A stretch of DNA of 56,227 nt from an uncultured Sphingomonadaceae bacterium (GCA_946479505.1 CAMLGC010000012.1:1-56227); one strand, 5' to 3'. Positions 16,765 to 26,013 are shown, counted from the stretch's first letter. Notes: generated by a model from the letters alone, not told the origin. Numbers and translations are program-made.

Positions 16765-18495
16765 ATGAAGCCGTTTCGCCTGTTCGCCGCGACGTTCGCG
16801 CTCGCAATATCCAGCGCCGCCGCCCACGGGCAGGGCTTCCTCCATGCCGAGGGCACGCAGATCGTCGACGGCGCAGGCGGCCCCGTGCTCCTGCGCGGCA
16901 TGGGGTTGGGCGGCTGGATGCTTCAGGAAGGCTATATGCTGGGCCTCGGCGATCTGGGCAAAGGCCAGCAGCATGTGCTCCGCGCCCACATCGCCGACCT
17001 GATCGGGCCCGAGCGCACCGCGGCATTCTACAAGGCGTGGCTCGATCATGACGTCACCAAGGCCGATATCGACGCGCTTGGTCGCTGGGGCTTCAACTCG
17101 GTGCGCCTGCCCATGCACTACAACCTCTTGCTCGACGACACCGCGCCCGCGGGCACCGATCGCTGGAAGGAGGACGGCTTCAAACGCATAGACGCGCTGA
17201 TCGACTGGGCGCGCGCCAATCGCATCTACGTGGTCCTCGATCTCCACGCCGCGCCGGGCGGCCAAGGTACCGACCTCCCGATCTCCGACCGCGATCCCGC
17301 CGAGGCCTCGCTGTGGCAGAGCGAGGAGAACCAGCGCCGCACCGTCGCGCTCTGGAGAAAGCTCGCGACCCGCTATGCCGACGAGCCGTGGGTCGGGGGC
17401 TACGACATCCTCAACGAGCCGAACTGGGATTTCGAGGGCGAAGGCGGCGGCCACGGCTGCAAGGAGGACCGCAACGCCCCGCTCACTGCGCTCCTCAAGC
17501 GCATCACCGCCGCGATCCGCTCGGTCGATCGACACCATATGATCGTCATCGAGGGCAATTGCTGGGGCAACAACTACGCGGGCATGCTGCCGCCGTGGGA
17601 TGACAACATGGTGCTGAGCTTCCACAAATACTGGAACGCCAACACCGACAAGGAACTCGAGACGATCCTTGGCCTGCGCGAGAAGTATGGCGTCCCCGTC
17701 TGGCTCGGCGAATCCGGCGAGAACTCGAACGTCTGGTTCCGCGACGCGATCCGCCTGGTCGAGAGTCACGACATCGGCTGGTCATGGTGGCCGATCAAAA
17801 AGATCGGCTTCAATAATCCGTTGGAGATCGTTCCCAACGAAGGCTGGCACAAGCTTGTCGCCTATTGGCTGGGCAAGGGTCCCCGCCCGACCTCCGCCGA
17901 GGCGGAGGTGGCGCTGATGCGCCTCGCCACGCACGACATCGCGTTCGAGAACAACATCCAGCACTCCGGCGTGATCGACGCGATGTTCCGCCAGCCGCAT
18001 TCGAATCGTGCGGTGCCGTTCAAGCTACACATGCTCGGTGAAGAGCCTCTCGTCATCGCCGCGGTCGATTACAACCTGGGGCCCGCCGGCGTCGCCTATC
18101 ATGACCGCGTCGACGGCGATTATTACGTTTCGACGGGAGGTGAGCGGACGCAGTGGAACGACGGGCGCACCTACCGCAACGACGGCGTCGACATCGCGCG
18201 TGAGGCGGACGGCACGCCCTTCGTCGAGCATTTCGAGGCGGGCGAGTGGATGCAGTACACGATCACCTCGGACCGGGCCCGGACCGCGGCGCTCAGTATC
18301 GAGGCGGCGGGTGATGCCGGCGCGCTGCTGACGGTGCGCGTCAACGATGGGCACGAGGTCAGAGTTCCCATTGGCCCTGCCGACCGCTGGACGGTGACCG
18401 AGGCACCCTCGATCGACCTGCTCCCCGGCACCAACCGCATCAGGATCGGGGTGGCGCAAGGTGCGGCACGGCTCAAATCGCTTCGCCTTGATTGA
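16765..18495 (+). CDS. Secreted glycoside hydrolase family 5 with C-terminal carbohydrate-binding module
   Basis: A 576-residue protein with a signal peptide (cleavage near AHG-QG). The TIM-barrel catalytic domain spans about residues 28-390: acid/base Glu218 in ILNEPNW and nucleophile Glu316 in VWLGESGEN mark a clan-A retaining hydrolase of GH5 type. A beta-sandwich with CBM6/35 character follows (about 430-576; DYYVSTGGERTQWNDG, then FEAGEWMQYTI). It probably cuts a beta-glucan, mannan or other plant or microbial glycan in the periplasm or outside. It is convergent with a halogenase/TonB-receptor cluster, which suggests a shared substrate. The exact substrate is open. Confidence 0.85.
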   Translation: MKPFRLFAATFALAISSAAAHGQGFLHAEGTQIVDGAGGPVLLRGMGLGGWMLQEGYMLGLGDLGKGQQHVLRAHIADLIGPERTAAFYKAWLDHDVTKADIDALGRWGFNSVRLPMHYNLLLDDTAPAGTDRWKEDGFKRIDALIDWARANRIYVVLDLHAAPGGQGTDLPISDRDPAEASLWQSEENQRRTVALWRKLATRYADEPWVGGYDILNEPNWDFEGEGGGHGCKEDRNAPLTALLKRITAAIRSVDRHHMIVIEGNCWGNNYAGMLPPWDDNMVLSFHKYWNANTDKELETILGLREKYGVPVWLGESGENSNVWFRDAIRLVESHDIGWSWWPIKKIGFNNPLEIVPNEGWHKLVAYWLGKGPRPTSAEAEVALMRLATHDIAFENNIQHSGVIDAMFRQPHSNRAVPFKLHMLGEEPLVIAAVDYNLGPAGVAYHDRVDGDYYVSTGGERTQWNDGRTYRNDGVDIAREADGTPFVEHFEAGEWMQYTITSDRARTAALSIEAAGDAGALLTVRVNDGHEVRVPIGPADRWTVTEAPSIDLLPGTNRIRIGVAQGAARLKSLRLD

Positions 18496-18512
18496 AGGAC
18501 CGGCGGCCCGAT

Positions 18513-20030
18513 CTAGGCGTTGCCCGGAGCCGCGCAGTGCGTGGCGATGAAGGCTGCGTGGCTCTGCATCCGGTCGGCCTCTCGGCGATAGAGAAGCGGG
18601 ATCGTTTCCATGAATTCGGCGAGATCAGCCTCGGCGATCTGGTCGGCGAGCGGATGATAGCCCTGCGGCATCACGCCTTGGCCGACGAGCACCTGGAGCC
18701 AGCCCACTTCGGTGAACAGCTCCTCATGCTCGCGTACGATATGGCCGTTGGCCTCGAACAGCGCGATCTTGGCGGCGAGAGTGTCGGGCGGCGGCGTCTC
18801 GCGGCACGCCTTCCAGAAGGCCTCGGGGCGGCGGTTCGCGTGATAATGGAGAATGACGAAGTCGCGGATACGCTCGGCTTCGAAATCGGTTTGCCGGTTA
18901 TATTCGACGCGATCCGCGTCACGCACCTCGCGCCCCGGCAGGAACTTGAGCAGCCGCGAGATCGCCGATTGGATGACATGGATGCTTGTCGATTCGAGCG
19001 GCTCCACGAACCCGGCCGCCAGCCCGATCGCCACCACATTGCGCCGCCAGCTCTCGCGCCGCTTGCCCGTGGTGAAGCGGATCGGGCGCGGATCGCCGAG
19101 CGGCGCGCCTTCGAGGTTATCGAGCAAGGTTGAAGCGGCCTCGTCGTCGGAGAGCGCAGCGCTGCAATAGACGAGCCCATTGCCGACGCGGTGCTGAAGC
19201 GGGATTCGCCACTGCCAGCTCGCTTCGCGGGCTGTCGCGCGGGTGTAGGGCGCGGGCGGTCCGACGGATTCGCTCGCGACCGCAAGAGCGCGATCGCATG
19301 GAAGCCAGCGCGTCCAGTCCTCGTACCCGGTTTCGAGCGCCTGCTCGATCAACAATCCGCGAAAACCGGTGCAATCGATGAAGAGGTCGCCCTCCACGAT
19401 CTCGCCCGATCCGAGCCGGAGCGCGGTGACGTCGCCGCTCTCGCCGTCGCGCACCACCTCGACGATTCGGCCCTCGATCCGCTCGACGCGACGGATTTCG
19501 GCGAAGCGGCGGAGATAGGCGGCGAACGCGGCCGCGTCGAAATGAAAGGCGTAGGGGATCGGCGGAATCGCCGCCCCGGTGATGGGGTCGCCGCGGCGCA
19601 TCTTGCCGGCGCGCGCGGCGATCTCGTTGAGCGCATAATTGCCGAGCGGCGCTGCAATCGCGAGCTGCCGTGCGCGCAGCCAGTAATGCTGAAAGGCAAG
19701 CAGGCCGACATCGCGGCCGACGTCGCCGAAGGCATGCATGTAACGCGCGCCTTGCTCGAGCCAGCCGTCGAACTCGATGCCGAGCTTGAACGTGGCCTGC
19801 GTCGCGCGGACGAAGGCGTCCTCGTCGAGCCCGAGCGCCTGGAGGTAGAGGCGGAGTTGCGGGATCGTCGCTTCGCCGACGCCGACGGTGCCGATCTCCT
19901 CCGATTCGACGAGGCGGATGCGAAAGCCGCGCTCGAGGAAGCGTGCGAGCGCTGCGGCGGTCATCCAGCCCGCCGTGCCGCCGCCGGCGATCACGATCGT
20001 GATCGGTTCCTGGTCTGCCATCACCAGCAT
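18513..20030 (-). CDS. Flavin-dependent tryptophan halogenase family protein
   Basis: A 505-residue FAD-binding protein. The family landmarks are all visible: GGGTAGW (residues 16-22) for FAD, Lys82 in ATFKLGIEFDGW (the active-site lysine position), WQWRIP (269-274) and the EPLESTS motif (340-346). In sphingomonads, Caulobacter and Xanthomonas such genes often sit beside TonB-dependent receptors for glycans, where no halogenated product has been established as far as I know. The start could also be an ATG three codons in. It is downstream of the receptor gene and probably in its operon. Confidence 0.88.
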   Translation of the reverse strand: MLVMADQEPITIVIAGGGTAGWMTAAALARFLERGFRIRLVESEEIGTVGVGEATIPQLRLYLQALGLDEDAFVRATQATFKLGIEFDGWLEQGARYMHAFGDVGRDVGLLAFQHYWLRARQLAIAAPLGNYALNEIAARAGKMRRGDPITGAAIPPIPYAFHFDAAAFAAYLRRFAEIRRVERIEGRIVEVVRDGESGDVTALRLGSGEIVEGDLFIDCTGFRGLLIEQALETGYEDWTRWLPCDRALAVASESVGPPAPYTRATAREASWQWRIPLQHRVGNGLVYCSAALSDDEAASTLLDNLEGAPLGDPRPIRFTTGKRRESWRRNVVAIGLAAGFVEPLESTSIHVIQSAISRLLKFLPGREVRDADRVEYNRQTDFEAERIRDFVILHYHANRRPEAFWKACRETPPPDTLAAKIALFEANGHIVREHEELFTEVGWLQVLVGQGVMPQGYHPLADQIAEADLAEFMETIPLLYRREADRMQSHAAFIATHCAAPGNA

Positions 20031-20040
20031 CTACAAGACC

Positions 20041-20065
20041 GCCGCCGCCCGGGAAAGGCGGCGGC
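20041..20065. other. GC-rich hairpin between receptor and halogenase genes
   Basis: GCCGCCGCC (20041-20049) and GGCGGCGGC (20057-20065) make a perfect 9-base stem around a seven-base loop, within the 52-base gap between the TonB receptor stop and the halogenase start. Only weakly U-rich sequence follows on the minus strand, so it may attenuate or process the mRNA without fully terminating it. Confidence 0.5.
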
Positions 20066-20082
20066 GGCTCGTGCGGAGACGA

Positions 20083-22980
20083 TCAGAACTTGTAGGTGAT
20101 GCCGAGATAGTAATCGCGACCGTAGCGCTGATAGTCGATGACCTGGCGCTTGTCCCCGTTCTGATAGGTAATGAAGGGCCGATCGGTGAGGTTCTTGCCC
20201 TGCGCGAGGATCGACAGCCCCTTGAGCGGACCGCTCTGGAACTCGTAACCGATCTGCGCGTCGAGGATGCCCTCGGCCTTGACGTCGCGAAAGGTCGGCG
20301 CCGCCGAGAGGCCTGCGACCTCGCCGAGGAAGGTCGAGCGATAGCGATAGCTGACGCGCGCCTGGAAGCCCCACTTCTCGAAATAGGCCTCGCCGCTCGC
20401 CACCCAGTCGGACAGGCCCGGCAGCGTGATCGCCTGGGCGGGGTTGCTGCCCAGCTTGATCGAGCTGTCGGTGTATGACGTGCTGGCGAAGATGCCGAAG
20501 CCGTCGAGCGACTGCGACAGATTGACGAAGGGCAGCGACAGCGTCGCTTCCATGCCCAGCAGATAGCCGGTGCCGGTGTTTCCCGGCTGATGGCTGAGAC
20601 CGATCTCGCCGCCGGTGTCGAGGATTTCCTGACGCACGTCATCGGGCGCGAGATCGAGATAGTCCGAGAAGTCGAACGCCACGCTGTTGTTGGAGTCGAC
20701 GTAATCGGTGAGATGCTTGAAATATCCCGCCAACGCCACGTAACCGCCCGCGCCGAAATACTTTTCCAACGAGAGATCGATGTTGGTCGATTGATAGGGA
20801 CGCAGGTTCGTATTGCCCGAATTGAAGCTGAACGGGCTGAACTGGGGACCGCCGCCCATGCCGACATTGGCGGGATTGATGTTCAGCTCGCGGTTGACGC
20901 GCTCCTGATCGAGACGCGGCCGCACCATCGTCTGCGATGCGCCCATCTTGACGTAGAAGGCGGGCTCGAGCTCGACCGAGAGCGTGGCCGACGGGAGCAC
21001 GTTGGTGTAATCGAAGTGCGCCTGGGCCGGCAGCACCGTGACGGTGCCGGTCGCCGCGTCGAAGTTGGAGACGGTGCCCTCCGAACCCTGGCGGGTATGC
21101 ACGACCTGCGCGCCGATCGAGCCCTTGACCGCCTTGCCGCCGAGCTCGCCGTCGAGGATGATCTTGCCGTAGCCGGTCCACACGTCTTCGGTGACGGTGT
21201 TGTCGCGCACCAGCGAGCCGGGGCGGTTGTCGTAGAAGGCGTTGTACGAGTTGTTGTAGAGATAGAGCGGATCGAGCGTGAGCATCGCCGGCACGCCGAG
21301 ATAATCGAGCGCGACATTTTCGTCGAGCACGGCCTCCTGCGGCACGGGCGCGGATTGCGGCGTGCCGCTGGCGACCGTGCAATCCTCGCCGACGCCCTTG
21401 GGGCAGAGGAAGTAGGAGGTGTAGGCGCTGGTCTTTTCGCGGCGGCTGTAGTTGGCGCCGACTTCCCAGCCGTGGACAACGCCGTCGCCGAACTCTCCGT
21501 TGAGTGTCGCGCGGAGGGCCTTCAGATCGTCCTTGAAGCTCGGCCGGTTGAGGAAGCCCGCCTGAACCACGGGCTGCGTGCCGTTATAGCCCCAGCCCTG
21601 CGGATCGGTAAGCTGGAAGATGCTGGTATCGGTGTAATCGAGCGTGGGGACGATCCGATACGTGCCGTTGGGCTGCTGCGTGATCGTCACCGTGTCGCCC
21701 GGGCCCGAGCCGCGATAGCCGGTGCCGGTGTAGGTTTCGAGCAGGAAATCGGTGCGCTTGGCGTGGCTCCAGCTCGCATCGATGTTGAGGTGCATCGTGT
21801 CGGACAGGCGGATGTCGTTGTTCCAGCCGAACGAGTAATTGTCCGCCTTGCGATCATTGAGATCGTTGCGCTGGATCGCGTGCAGCCCGGTATAGGTCGC
21901 GCCGGTGACGAAACCGTCCTCGATCGTCTGGTTGCCCGCCGCCACGGTCGACAGCGGGAACTCGATGCCGCGCAGGTGCTGGGTCTCGCGGAAATGCGAA
22001 TAGAGCGCGTCGATGGTCGAATGGAACGTGTCGTTGGGCTGCCATTCGAGCGTCGCGACCGCGCCGTAGCGCTTCAGGAGGTTCGACTGAACGTACGGCT
22101 TGGCGCCGCTGATGAGCAGCGAGCCGTCTCCTTGCGTGTTGTAGCCCCACGCATTGTAGCGCTCGTCCTGCGACGGCGTCTCGGCCGCCGAAACGCCGAT
22201 GGCGACGCCGAACGTGTCGTCGGCGAACTTGTCGACATAGGTTGCCGACGCGCGATAGCCGGTGCGCGGCGAATCGGGGTTGAGCGACTTTTCGCCATTC
22301 ATCTGCCCGCGCGCGGCGACCACGAGCGTCCGATCGGGCTGATCGAGCGGACGCAGCATGCGCAGATCGACGGTGCCGGCAATGCCGGCCGCGATCAACG
22401 ACGCGTCCGCCGACTTGTACACGTTGACGTTCTTGAAGAATTCGGACGGATACTGATCGTATTCGACGCCGCGATTGTCGCCGACGGTCACCTGCTCGCG
22501 GCCGTTCAGGAGCGTCGTCGAGAAATCGGGGCCGAGGCCGCGGATCGACAGACGCTGGTCGCGGCCCTCGAGACGCTGCGCGGTGACGCCCGGCAGGCGT
22601 GCGAGCGAATCGGCGATCGAGACGTCGGGAAGCTTGCCGATATCCTCGGCCGAGACCGAGTCGACGATCAGCGTCGATTGGCGCTTGATACGCGCCGACG
22701 AGGCGAGACCGGCGCGGATGCCGGTGACGACGATCTCGGTACCGGCGGGTGCGGCGCCCTGTTGCGTGTCGTCGGGGGCGGGAACCGGCTGGGTGCTGGC
22801 GTCGGTCGACTGGACCTGGGCCGGCGCGGTGGGGTTTGCGGTCGGCTCGTTGGCGGGCGTTTCCTGCGCGAAAGCGGCAGCCGGCAGCGCAGCGCTCGCA
22901 AGACCGCCGATCACGATCATGCTCGCACCGAGCGCGAGCCGCGCCCGCGCCGATCGACCGGTATGGGTGTGTGAAATCAT
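20083..22980 (-). CDS. TonB-dependent receptor (Caulobacter-type)
   Basis: A 965-residue outer-membrane gated channel. It has a signal peptide (ends AAFAQETP), a Pro/Thr-rich linker, a TonB-box-like EIVVTGIRAGL, a plug domain (about 100-230; LARLPGVTAQRLEGRDQRLS, DFSTTLLNGRE) and a 22-strand barrel ending in the aromatic C-terminal signature YYLGITYKF. It imports a ligand using energy from TonB-ExbBD. Its partners (halogenase, DUF6445 protein, nearby GH5) point to an oligosaccharide rather than a siderophore. A candidate operator palindrome lies about 220 bases upstream. Confidence 0.93.
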   Translation of the reverse strand: MISHTHTGRSARARLALGASMIVIGGLASAALPAAAFAQETPANEPTANPTAPAQVQSTDASTQPVPAPDDTQQGAAPAGTEIVVTGIRAGLASSARIKRQSTLIVDSVSAEDIGKLPDVSIADSLARLPGVTAQRLEGRDQRLSIRGLGPDFSTTLLNGREQVTVGDNRGVEYDQYPSEFFKNVNVYKSADASLIAAGIAGTVDLRMLRPLDQPDRTLVVAARGQMNGEKSLNPDSPRTGYRASATYVDKFADDTFGVAIGVSAAETPSQDERYNAWGYNTQGDGSLLISGAKPYVQSNLLKRYGAVATLEWQPNDTFHSTIDALYSHFRETQHLRGIEFPLSTVAAGNQTIEDGFVTGATYTGLHAIQRNDLNDRKADNYSFGWNNDIRLSDTMHLNIDASWSHAKRTDFLLETYTGTGYRGSGPGDTVTITQQPNGTYRIVPTLDYTDTSIFQLTDPQGWGYNGTQPVVQAGFLNRPSFKDDLKALRATLNGEFGDGVVHGWEVGANYSRREKTSAYTSYFLCPKGVGEDCTVASGTPQSAPVPQEAVLDENVALDYLGVPAMLTLDPLYLYNNSYNAFYDNRPGSLVRDNTVTEDVWTGYGKIILDGELGGKAVKGSIGAQVVHTRQGSEGTVSNFDAATGTVTVLPAQAHFDYTNVLPSATLSVELEPAFYVKMGASQTMVRPRLDQERVNRELNINPANVGMGGGPQFSPFSFNSGNTNLRPYQSTNIDLSLEKYFGAGGYVALAGYFKHLTDYVDSNNSVAFDFSDYLDLAPDDVRQEILDTGGEIGLSHQPGNTGTGYLLGMEATLSLPFVNLSQSLDGFGIFASTSYTDSSIKLGSNPAQAITLPGLSDWVASGEAYFEKWGFQARVSYRYRSTFLGEVAGLSAAPTFRDVKAEGILDAQIGYEFQSGPLKGLSILAQGKNLTDRPFITYQNGDKRQVIDYQRYGRDYYLGITYKF

Positions 22981-23324
22981 TTCTGCCTCCCCTTTCGCGC
23001 ATCTGCGCCCCTCGCCGCACCTGTGAGGGCACGGTCGAATACAAGGATTCGATTAGTCCCGCTTCGGCCGGGCAGGGAAGGAAGGCACATACGTATTCAC
23101 ATGGGCAGCGGCGGCATGTCGGCGCCGGGCGTGGCTTTCGCGCAACATTGGCGCGAGGATAGCGGGCGTCGCGTACCCGATGTTCCAAAGGCTACAAAAG
23201 TGATGGTACCGTCACTCCAAGGTTTTCCATACCCAATATTCGAAATGAAAGCCTGTGTCGAAATGTCACACGGAGGAGCGATGGCATTCGACGGAAGTAC
23301 CAGATCGTCGTCGTGTAGGACAGA
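22981..23324. other. 344-base intergenic region upstream of the TonB receptor
   Basis: No convincing gene was found. The half next to DUF6445 (about 23180-23300) is AT-richer and carries an 18-base palindrome; it probably holds the receptor promoter. The receptor's ribosome-binding site (AGGGGAGGCAG on the minus strand) lies at the low-coordinate end. Confidence 0.5.
23199..23216. promoter_or_regulatory. Candidate operator palindrome for the glycan cluster
   Basis: AGTGATGGTACCGTCACT is an 18-base inverted repeat with one mismatched pair, centred on GGTACC. LacI- and GntR-type regulators of TonB-receptor glycan genes in related bacteria use palindromes of this size with a central TACC/GGTA-like core. 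No such regulator is in the window. This is a motif-level guess. Confidence 0.4.
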
Positions 23325-24026
23325 CTAGGCGCGGCGGCGCCCGGTGAGGAACGTGTTAACGGTGAATCGGCCGGCACCGGGATCGCCGCTGAGCGCGAGA
23401 TCGGGCGGCAGGAAGGCGCAGTGGAGCGTATTGCTGCGATAGAGAATCGCCCGGTTGAAGCGGCCCTGATGGACCGCGACCTGGTCGAAAATCGGCGTAT
23501 CGCCGATAATGTAATCGGGCGGCGGCAGACCTTCGCGACGCAGGTCCGCATCGAGCGCGGCGCGGTAGGCGGCGAGCCGAGCGGCGTCCACCGTCTCGAA
23601 CCCCGTAGAGCGCTGGCGGTAGAAGGCGGTCCCGCTGCGCTCGTCGCGCGCGAGATAGTGGAGCAGCGCCAGCCGCTCGCGCTCGACCCCGTCGAAATGC
23701 GGGAGGCGCTGGATGGGGCCGAGGTCGGCGGGGCGGGTGGTGACCAGCGAATAATAAGCGTCGAGCAGCTCGGTATCGGGCTCGCCGAATATCTCGGCGA
23801 TGACGGGCGCCAGCGGGGCGAGCATATCGTCGAGCATCGCGGGCGGCACCTCGGCACGAATGCCCGGATAATGCGGGCCGATCGGGCGGAAGGCGAGGAA
23901 CGATGCGTCGCCGATCAGCCTCTCGGGATCGGCGGAAAAGCCGTCGATCACCACCACGGGCTCGCGTTCGTTGCCCTGCTCGACGACCGAGAGCGACCAG
24001 TGCGGGGGAAGAGAGGCGGCGTTCAT
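23325..24026 (-). CDS. DUF6445 family protein, 2-oxoglutarate/Fe(II) oxygenase-like
   Basis: A 233-residue cytoplasmic protein. It resembles the DUF6445 proteins that accompany tryptophan halogenases and TonB receptors. An oxygenase-like pattern is visible: His110 and Asp112 (PHFDG), a distal His202 (NTLHCAF) and Arg220 (GRFTVNTFL), the arrangement used by 2-oxoglutarate/Fe(II) enzymes for metal and cosubstrate. Catalysis has not been shown here. It is 344 bases upstream of the receptor on the same strand. Whether it shares the receptor promoter is unclear. Confidence 0.75.
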   Translation of the reverse strand: MNAASLPPHWSLSVVEQGNEREPVVVIDGFSADPERLIGDASFLAFRPIGPHYPGIRAEVPPAMLDDMLAPLAPVIAEIFGEPDTELLDAYYSLVTTRPADLGPIQRLPHFDGVERERLALLHYLARDERSGTAFYRQRSTGFETVDAARLAAYRAALDADLRREGLPPPDYIIGDTPIFDQVAVHQGRFNRAILYRSNTLHCAFLPPDLALSGDPGAGRFTVNTFLTGRRRA

Positions 24027-24163
24027 CGCGGCGCTTGTGCCATCGAATGCGCGCGGCCGCCAATCGCGCGGATGCCCGCACCGGCCCTATTGTCGACGAT
24101 CGGCGCGCGGCGTATCATCGGCGGCGAGCCACGCGCGTATAGGCGCGGGCCAAGGAGAGGCTG

Positions 24164-24424
24164 ATGGCCGAGGCCATTGCGAGGCATCATGCGCGACCGT
24201 CGCGCACCCGCCGCCGGCGACCGGGAATGCTCGGCCGGCGCACGACCTGCCCCGATTGCAACGGCACCGGCAGCCTGTGGATCGTCTGCCCCGACGCCGG
24301 CGTCTGCAAGGTGGCCTGCGCCTGTGCCCAGCCCAAGGAGCGCTCGGCGGGGTCGATCGTGGTCGATCTGGCGATGGCAGTGGCGTTCGTCTCGGGATGC
24401 GGAATTCTGTTCTTTTCGCTGTAG
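24164..24424 (+). CDS. Small Cys-rich protein with C-terminal membrane helix
   Basis: I do not recognise this 86-residue protein. It has a basic Arg/His-rich start (residues 1-26), a zinc-knuckle-like block CPDCNGTG followed by CPDAGVCKVACAC (about 29-54), and a C-terminal hydrophobic helix (IVVDLAMAVAFVSGCGILFF). The CxxCxGTG word is the repeat unit of DnaJ-type zinc fingers, here in a single copy. An AAGGAGAGG site three bases before the ATG supports real translation. It is divergent from DUF6445. It would be a tail-anchored inner-membrane protein with a cytoplasmic metal-binding head; this is inferred. Confidence 0.6.
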   Translation: MAEAIARHHARPSRTRRRRPGMLGRRTTCPDCNGTGSLWIVCPDAGVCKVACACAQPKERSAGSIVVDLAMAVAFVSGCGILFFSL

Positions 24425-24476
24425 GCGTGCGGAAGTAGGGTTTTTGCAGCGCTCCGTCTGCGGCATGACGTAAAGA

Positions 24477-24695
24477 TCAATCTCCCGGATTGCGCTCCAC
24501 CGAATCGAGGATGCGGGCGCCCGCCATGAACACCGCGATCGGGCAGACCGCGAACAGCAGCTTCCCGCCGAATCCGGGATATTGGTGCATGTAGTGAACG
24601 CCGCGCTCGACCGCGCCGAGGCCGAGCCCGTAGATGACGAGGAACGCCTCGAACTTGTTCTTGATGACGAACAGGCGGGCGATCGAGCGCAGCAT
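24477..24695 (-). CDS. Small conserved-looking membrane protein, unknown function
   Basis: A 72-residue protein with two likely membrane helices (FEAFLVIYGLGLGAVERGVHY and LLFAVCPIAVFMAGARIL, shown in part). The start MLRSIARLFVIKNKFEAF and the motif HYMHQYPGFGGKLLF look like a small family found in sphingomonads. No catalytic residues are apparent. It lies 64 bases downstream of astB on the same strand and may be read from the ast operon, although no clear ribosome-binding site was seen. The function is unknown. Confidence 0.5.
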   Translation of the reverse strand: MLRSIARLFVIKNKFEAFLVIYGLGLGAVERGVHYMHQYPGFGGKLLFAVCPIAVFMAGARILDSVERNPGD

Positions 24696-24759
24696 GTTGA
24701 GGGTTAAGCAAGCCTCGGGCCAGCCGCGGAAAAGCGGCGATGCCGATTAACGCACGTGG

Positions 24760-26013
24760 TTAACTGTCAAGCAGTTCGACAATCCCGAGCGTTTCGGCGA
24801 GCGCATGCCGGGCCTGTTCGATGCGCGCGACGAGCGCCGGATCGCCGATCTCGCGCGGGTCGATCGCTTCGGGCCATTGGTCCTCGATGAGCGCGGCCAT
24901 CGTATCGAGCGTCGCCTCGTTCATCAGGAAGCGCGGGTCGATCGTATCGGGATCGGCCACGACGCGCAGGCGCAGGCAGGCGGGGCCGCCCCCGTTCGCC
25001 ATCGATTCGCGCACGTCGACCACCTCGAGGTGGCGGATCGGGCCGTTGCCCGCGACATGATCCTGGAGCCAGCCCCAGACGCGCGCGTTCTCCCGCGCCT
25101 CAGCGGGTAGCACGAGCGCCTGCTCGCCCGCGGGGAGTGTCACGAGCTGCGCGTTGAAGAGGTAGGATGAGACCGCGTCGGCGAGACTGACGCGATGGGC
25201 CGGAACCTCGACGATCTCGACCTCGGGCATCGCCGCGCGCAGGCCATCGTAGAAGCGCTGCTTATCGGCGAAAGCCTGTTCGTGCGCGAACAGAACCCGT
25301 TCGTTGGCGACCGCGACGACGTCGTTGTGGAATGCGCCCGCAGCGATGGCTGCCTCCGATTGCTGGACGAAGAGGGTGCGTCCGAAATCGAGCCGGTGCG
25401 CGCGCGCGACCGCTTCGCTCGCCTCGCGATGCTGGCGCGCGGGGAAGGGGCCACCCGAGATGCCATAGACGAATACCTCGATTCCGGGCGCGTCATGGCT
25501 CGCGCACAGCCGCATGTGGTTCGCGGCCCCCTCGTCGCCGAAGGGAGGCGGAACGGGGCCGTGGACCGCAAAGGCGCCGTCGCCGAAGGCGAGGCGAAGC
25601 TGCGCCAGCGTGTCGGGCCATTCGTGGCTGCGGTGCGGCATCGTCACCAGATTGGCGACCGTGAGGTGGCACTTGCCGTCGGCGGTGTCGGGCGCGGGCG
25701 AGACGGTCGCGGCGTTGGCGGCCCACATCGCCGAGGCCGAAAGTGCTTGCGCCTGAAGATGCGGCGCTGCCGAAGCATAGGTGGTGGCGAGCGCTTCCAG
25801 CCAGCGCCGGTCGGGGCGGGGAAGGGGAAGGAACGCGCCCTGGCGCAGGCCGAGCCCGAGATTGGCGCGCATCTTGGCGATGCCCTGGAGCGCGGCGGCG
25901 CGCGGGTGCGAGGTGCTGCCCGCGTTGCTTGTCGCGGCGAGGTTGCCGGGGCTGAGGCCGGCATAGTTATGGCTGGGGCCGATGATTCCTTCGAAGTTGA
26001 TCTCGGTCAACAT
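24760..26013 (-). CDS. astB: N-succinylarginine dihydrolase
   Basis: A 417-residue enzyme of the guanidino-group hydrolase superfamily. It converts succinylarginine to succinylornithine with release of CO2 and ammonia, step two of the arginine succinyltransferase pathway. The opening LTEINFEGIIGPSHNYAGLS, the NDVVAVANERVLF stretch and the late GGGPACLRLRV with the active-site Cys are diagnostic. Its ATG overlaps the astA stop (ATGA), so the two are translationally coupled. A longer in-frame reading upstream belongs to a shadow of astA and was discarded. Confidence 0.95.
   Translation of the reverse strand: MLTEINFEGIIGPSHNYAGLSPGNLAATSNAGSTSHPRAAALQGIAKMRANLGLGLRQGAFLPLPRPDRRWLEALATTYASAAPHLQAQALSASAMWAANAATVSPAPDTADGKCHLTVANLVTMPHRSHEWPDTLAQLRLAFGDGAFAVHGPVPPPFGDEGAANHMRLCASHDAPGIEVFVYGISGGPFPARQHREASEAVARAHRLDFGRTLFVQQSEAAIAAGAFHNDVVAVANERVLFAHEQAFADKQRFYDGLRAAMPEVEIVEVPAHRVSLADAVSSYLFNAQLVTLPAGEQALVLPAEARENARVWGWLQDHVAGNGPIRHLEVVDVRESMANGGGPACLRLRVVADPDTIDPRFLMNEATLDTMAALIEDQWPEAIDPREIGDPALVARIEQARHALAETLGIVELLDS

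Noticed and set aside
20590..22974. 794-codon plus-strand frame opposite the TonB receptor
   Set aside because: The receptor frame has a signal peptide, plug and barrel end. The opposite frame has only shadow-like composition.
23250..23275. CRP-like site (TGTGT...TCACA) upstream of the TonB receptor
   Set aside because: One half-site is imperfect and the spacing is seven, not six, so it is too weak to list.
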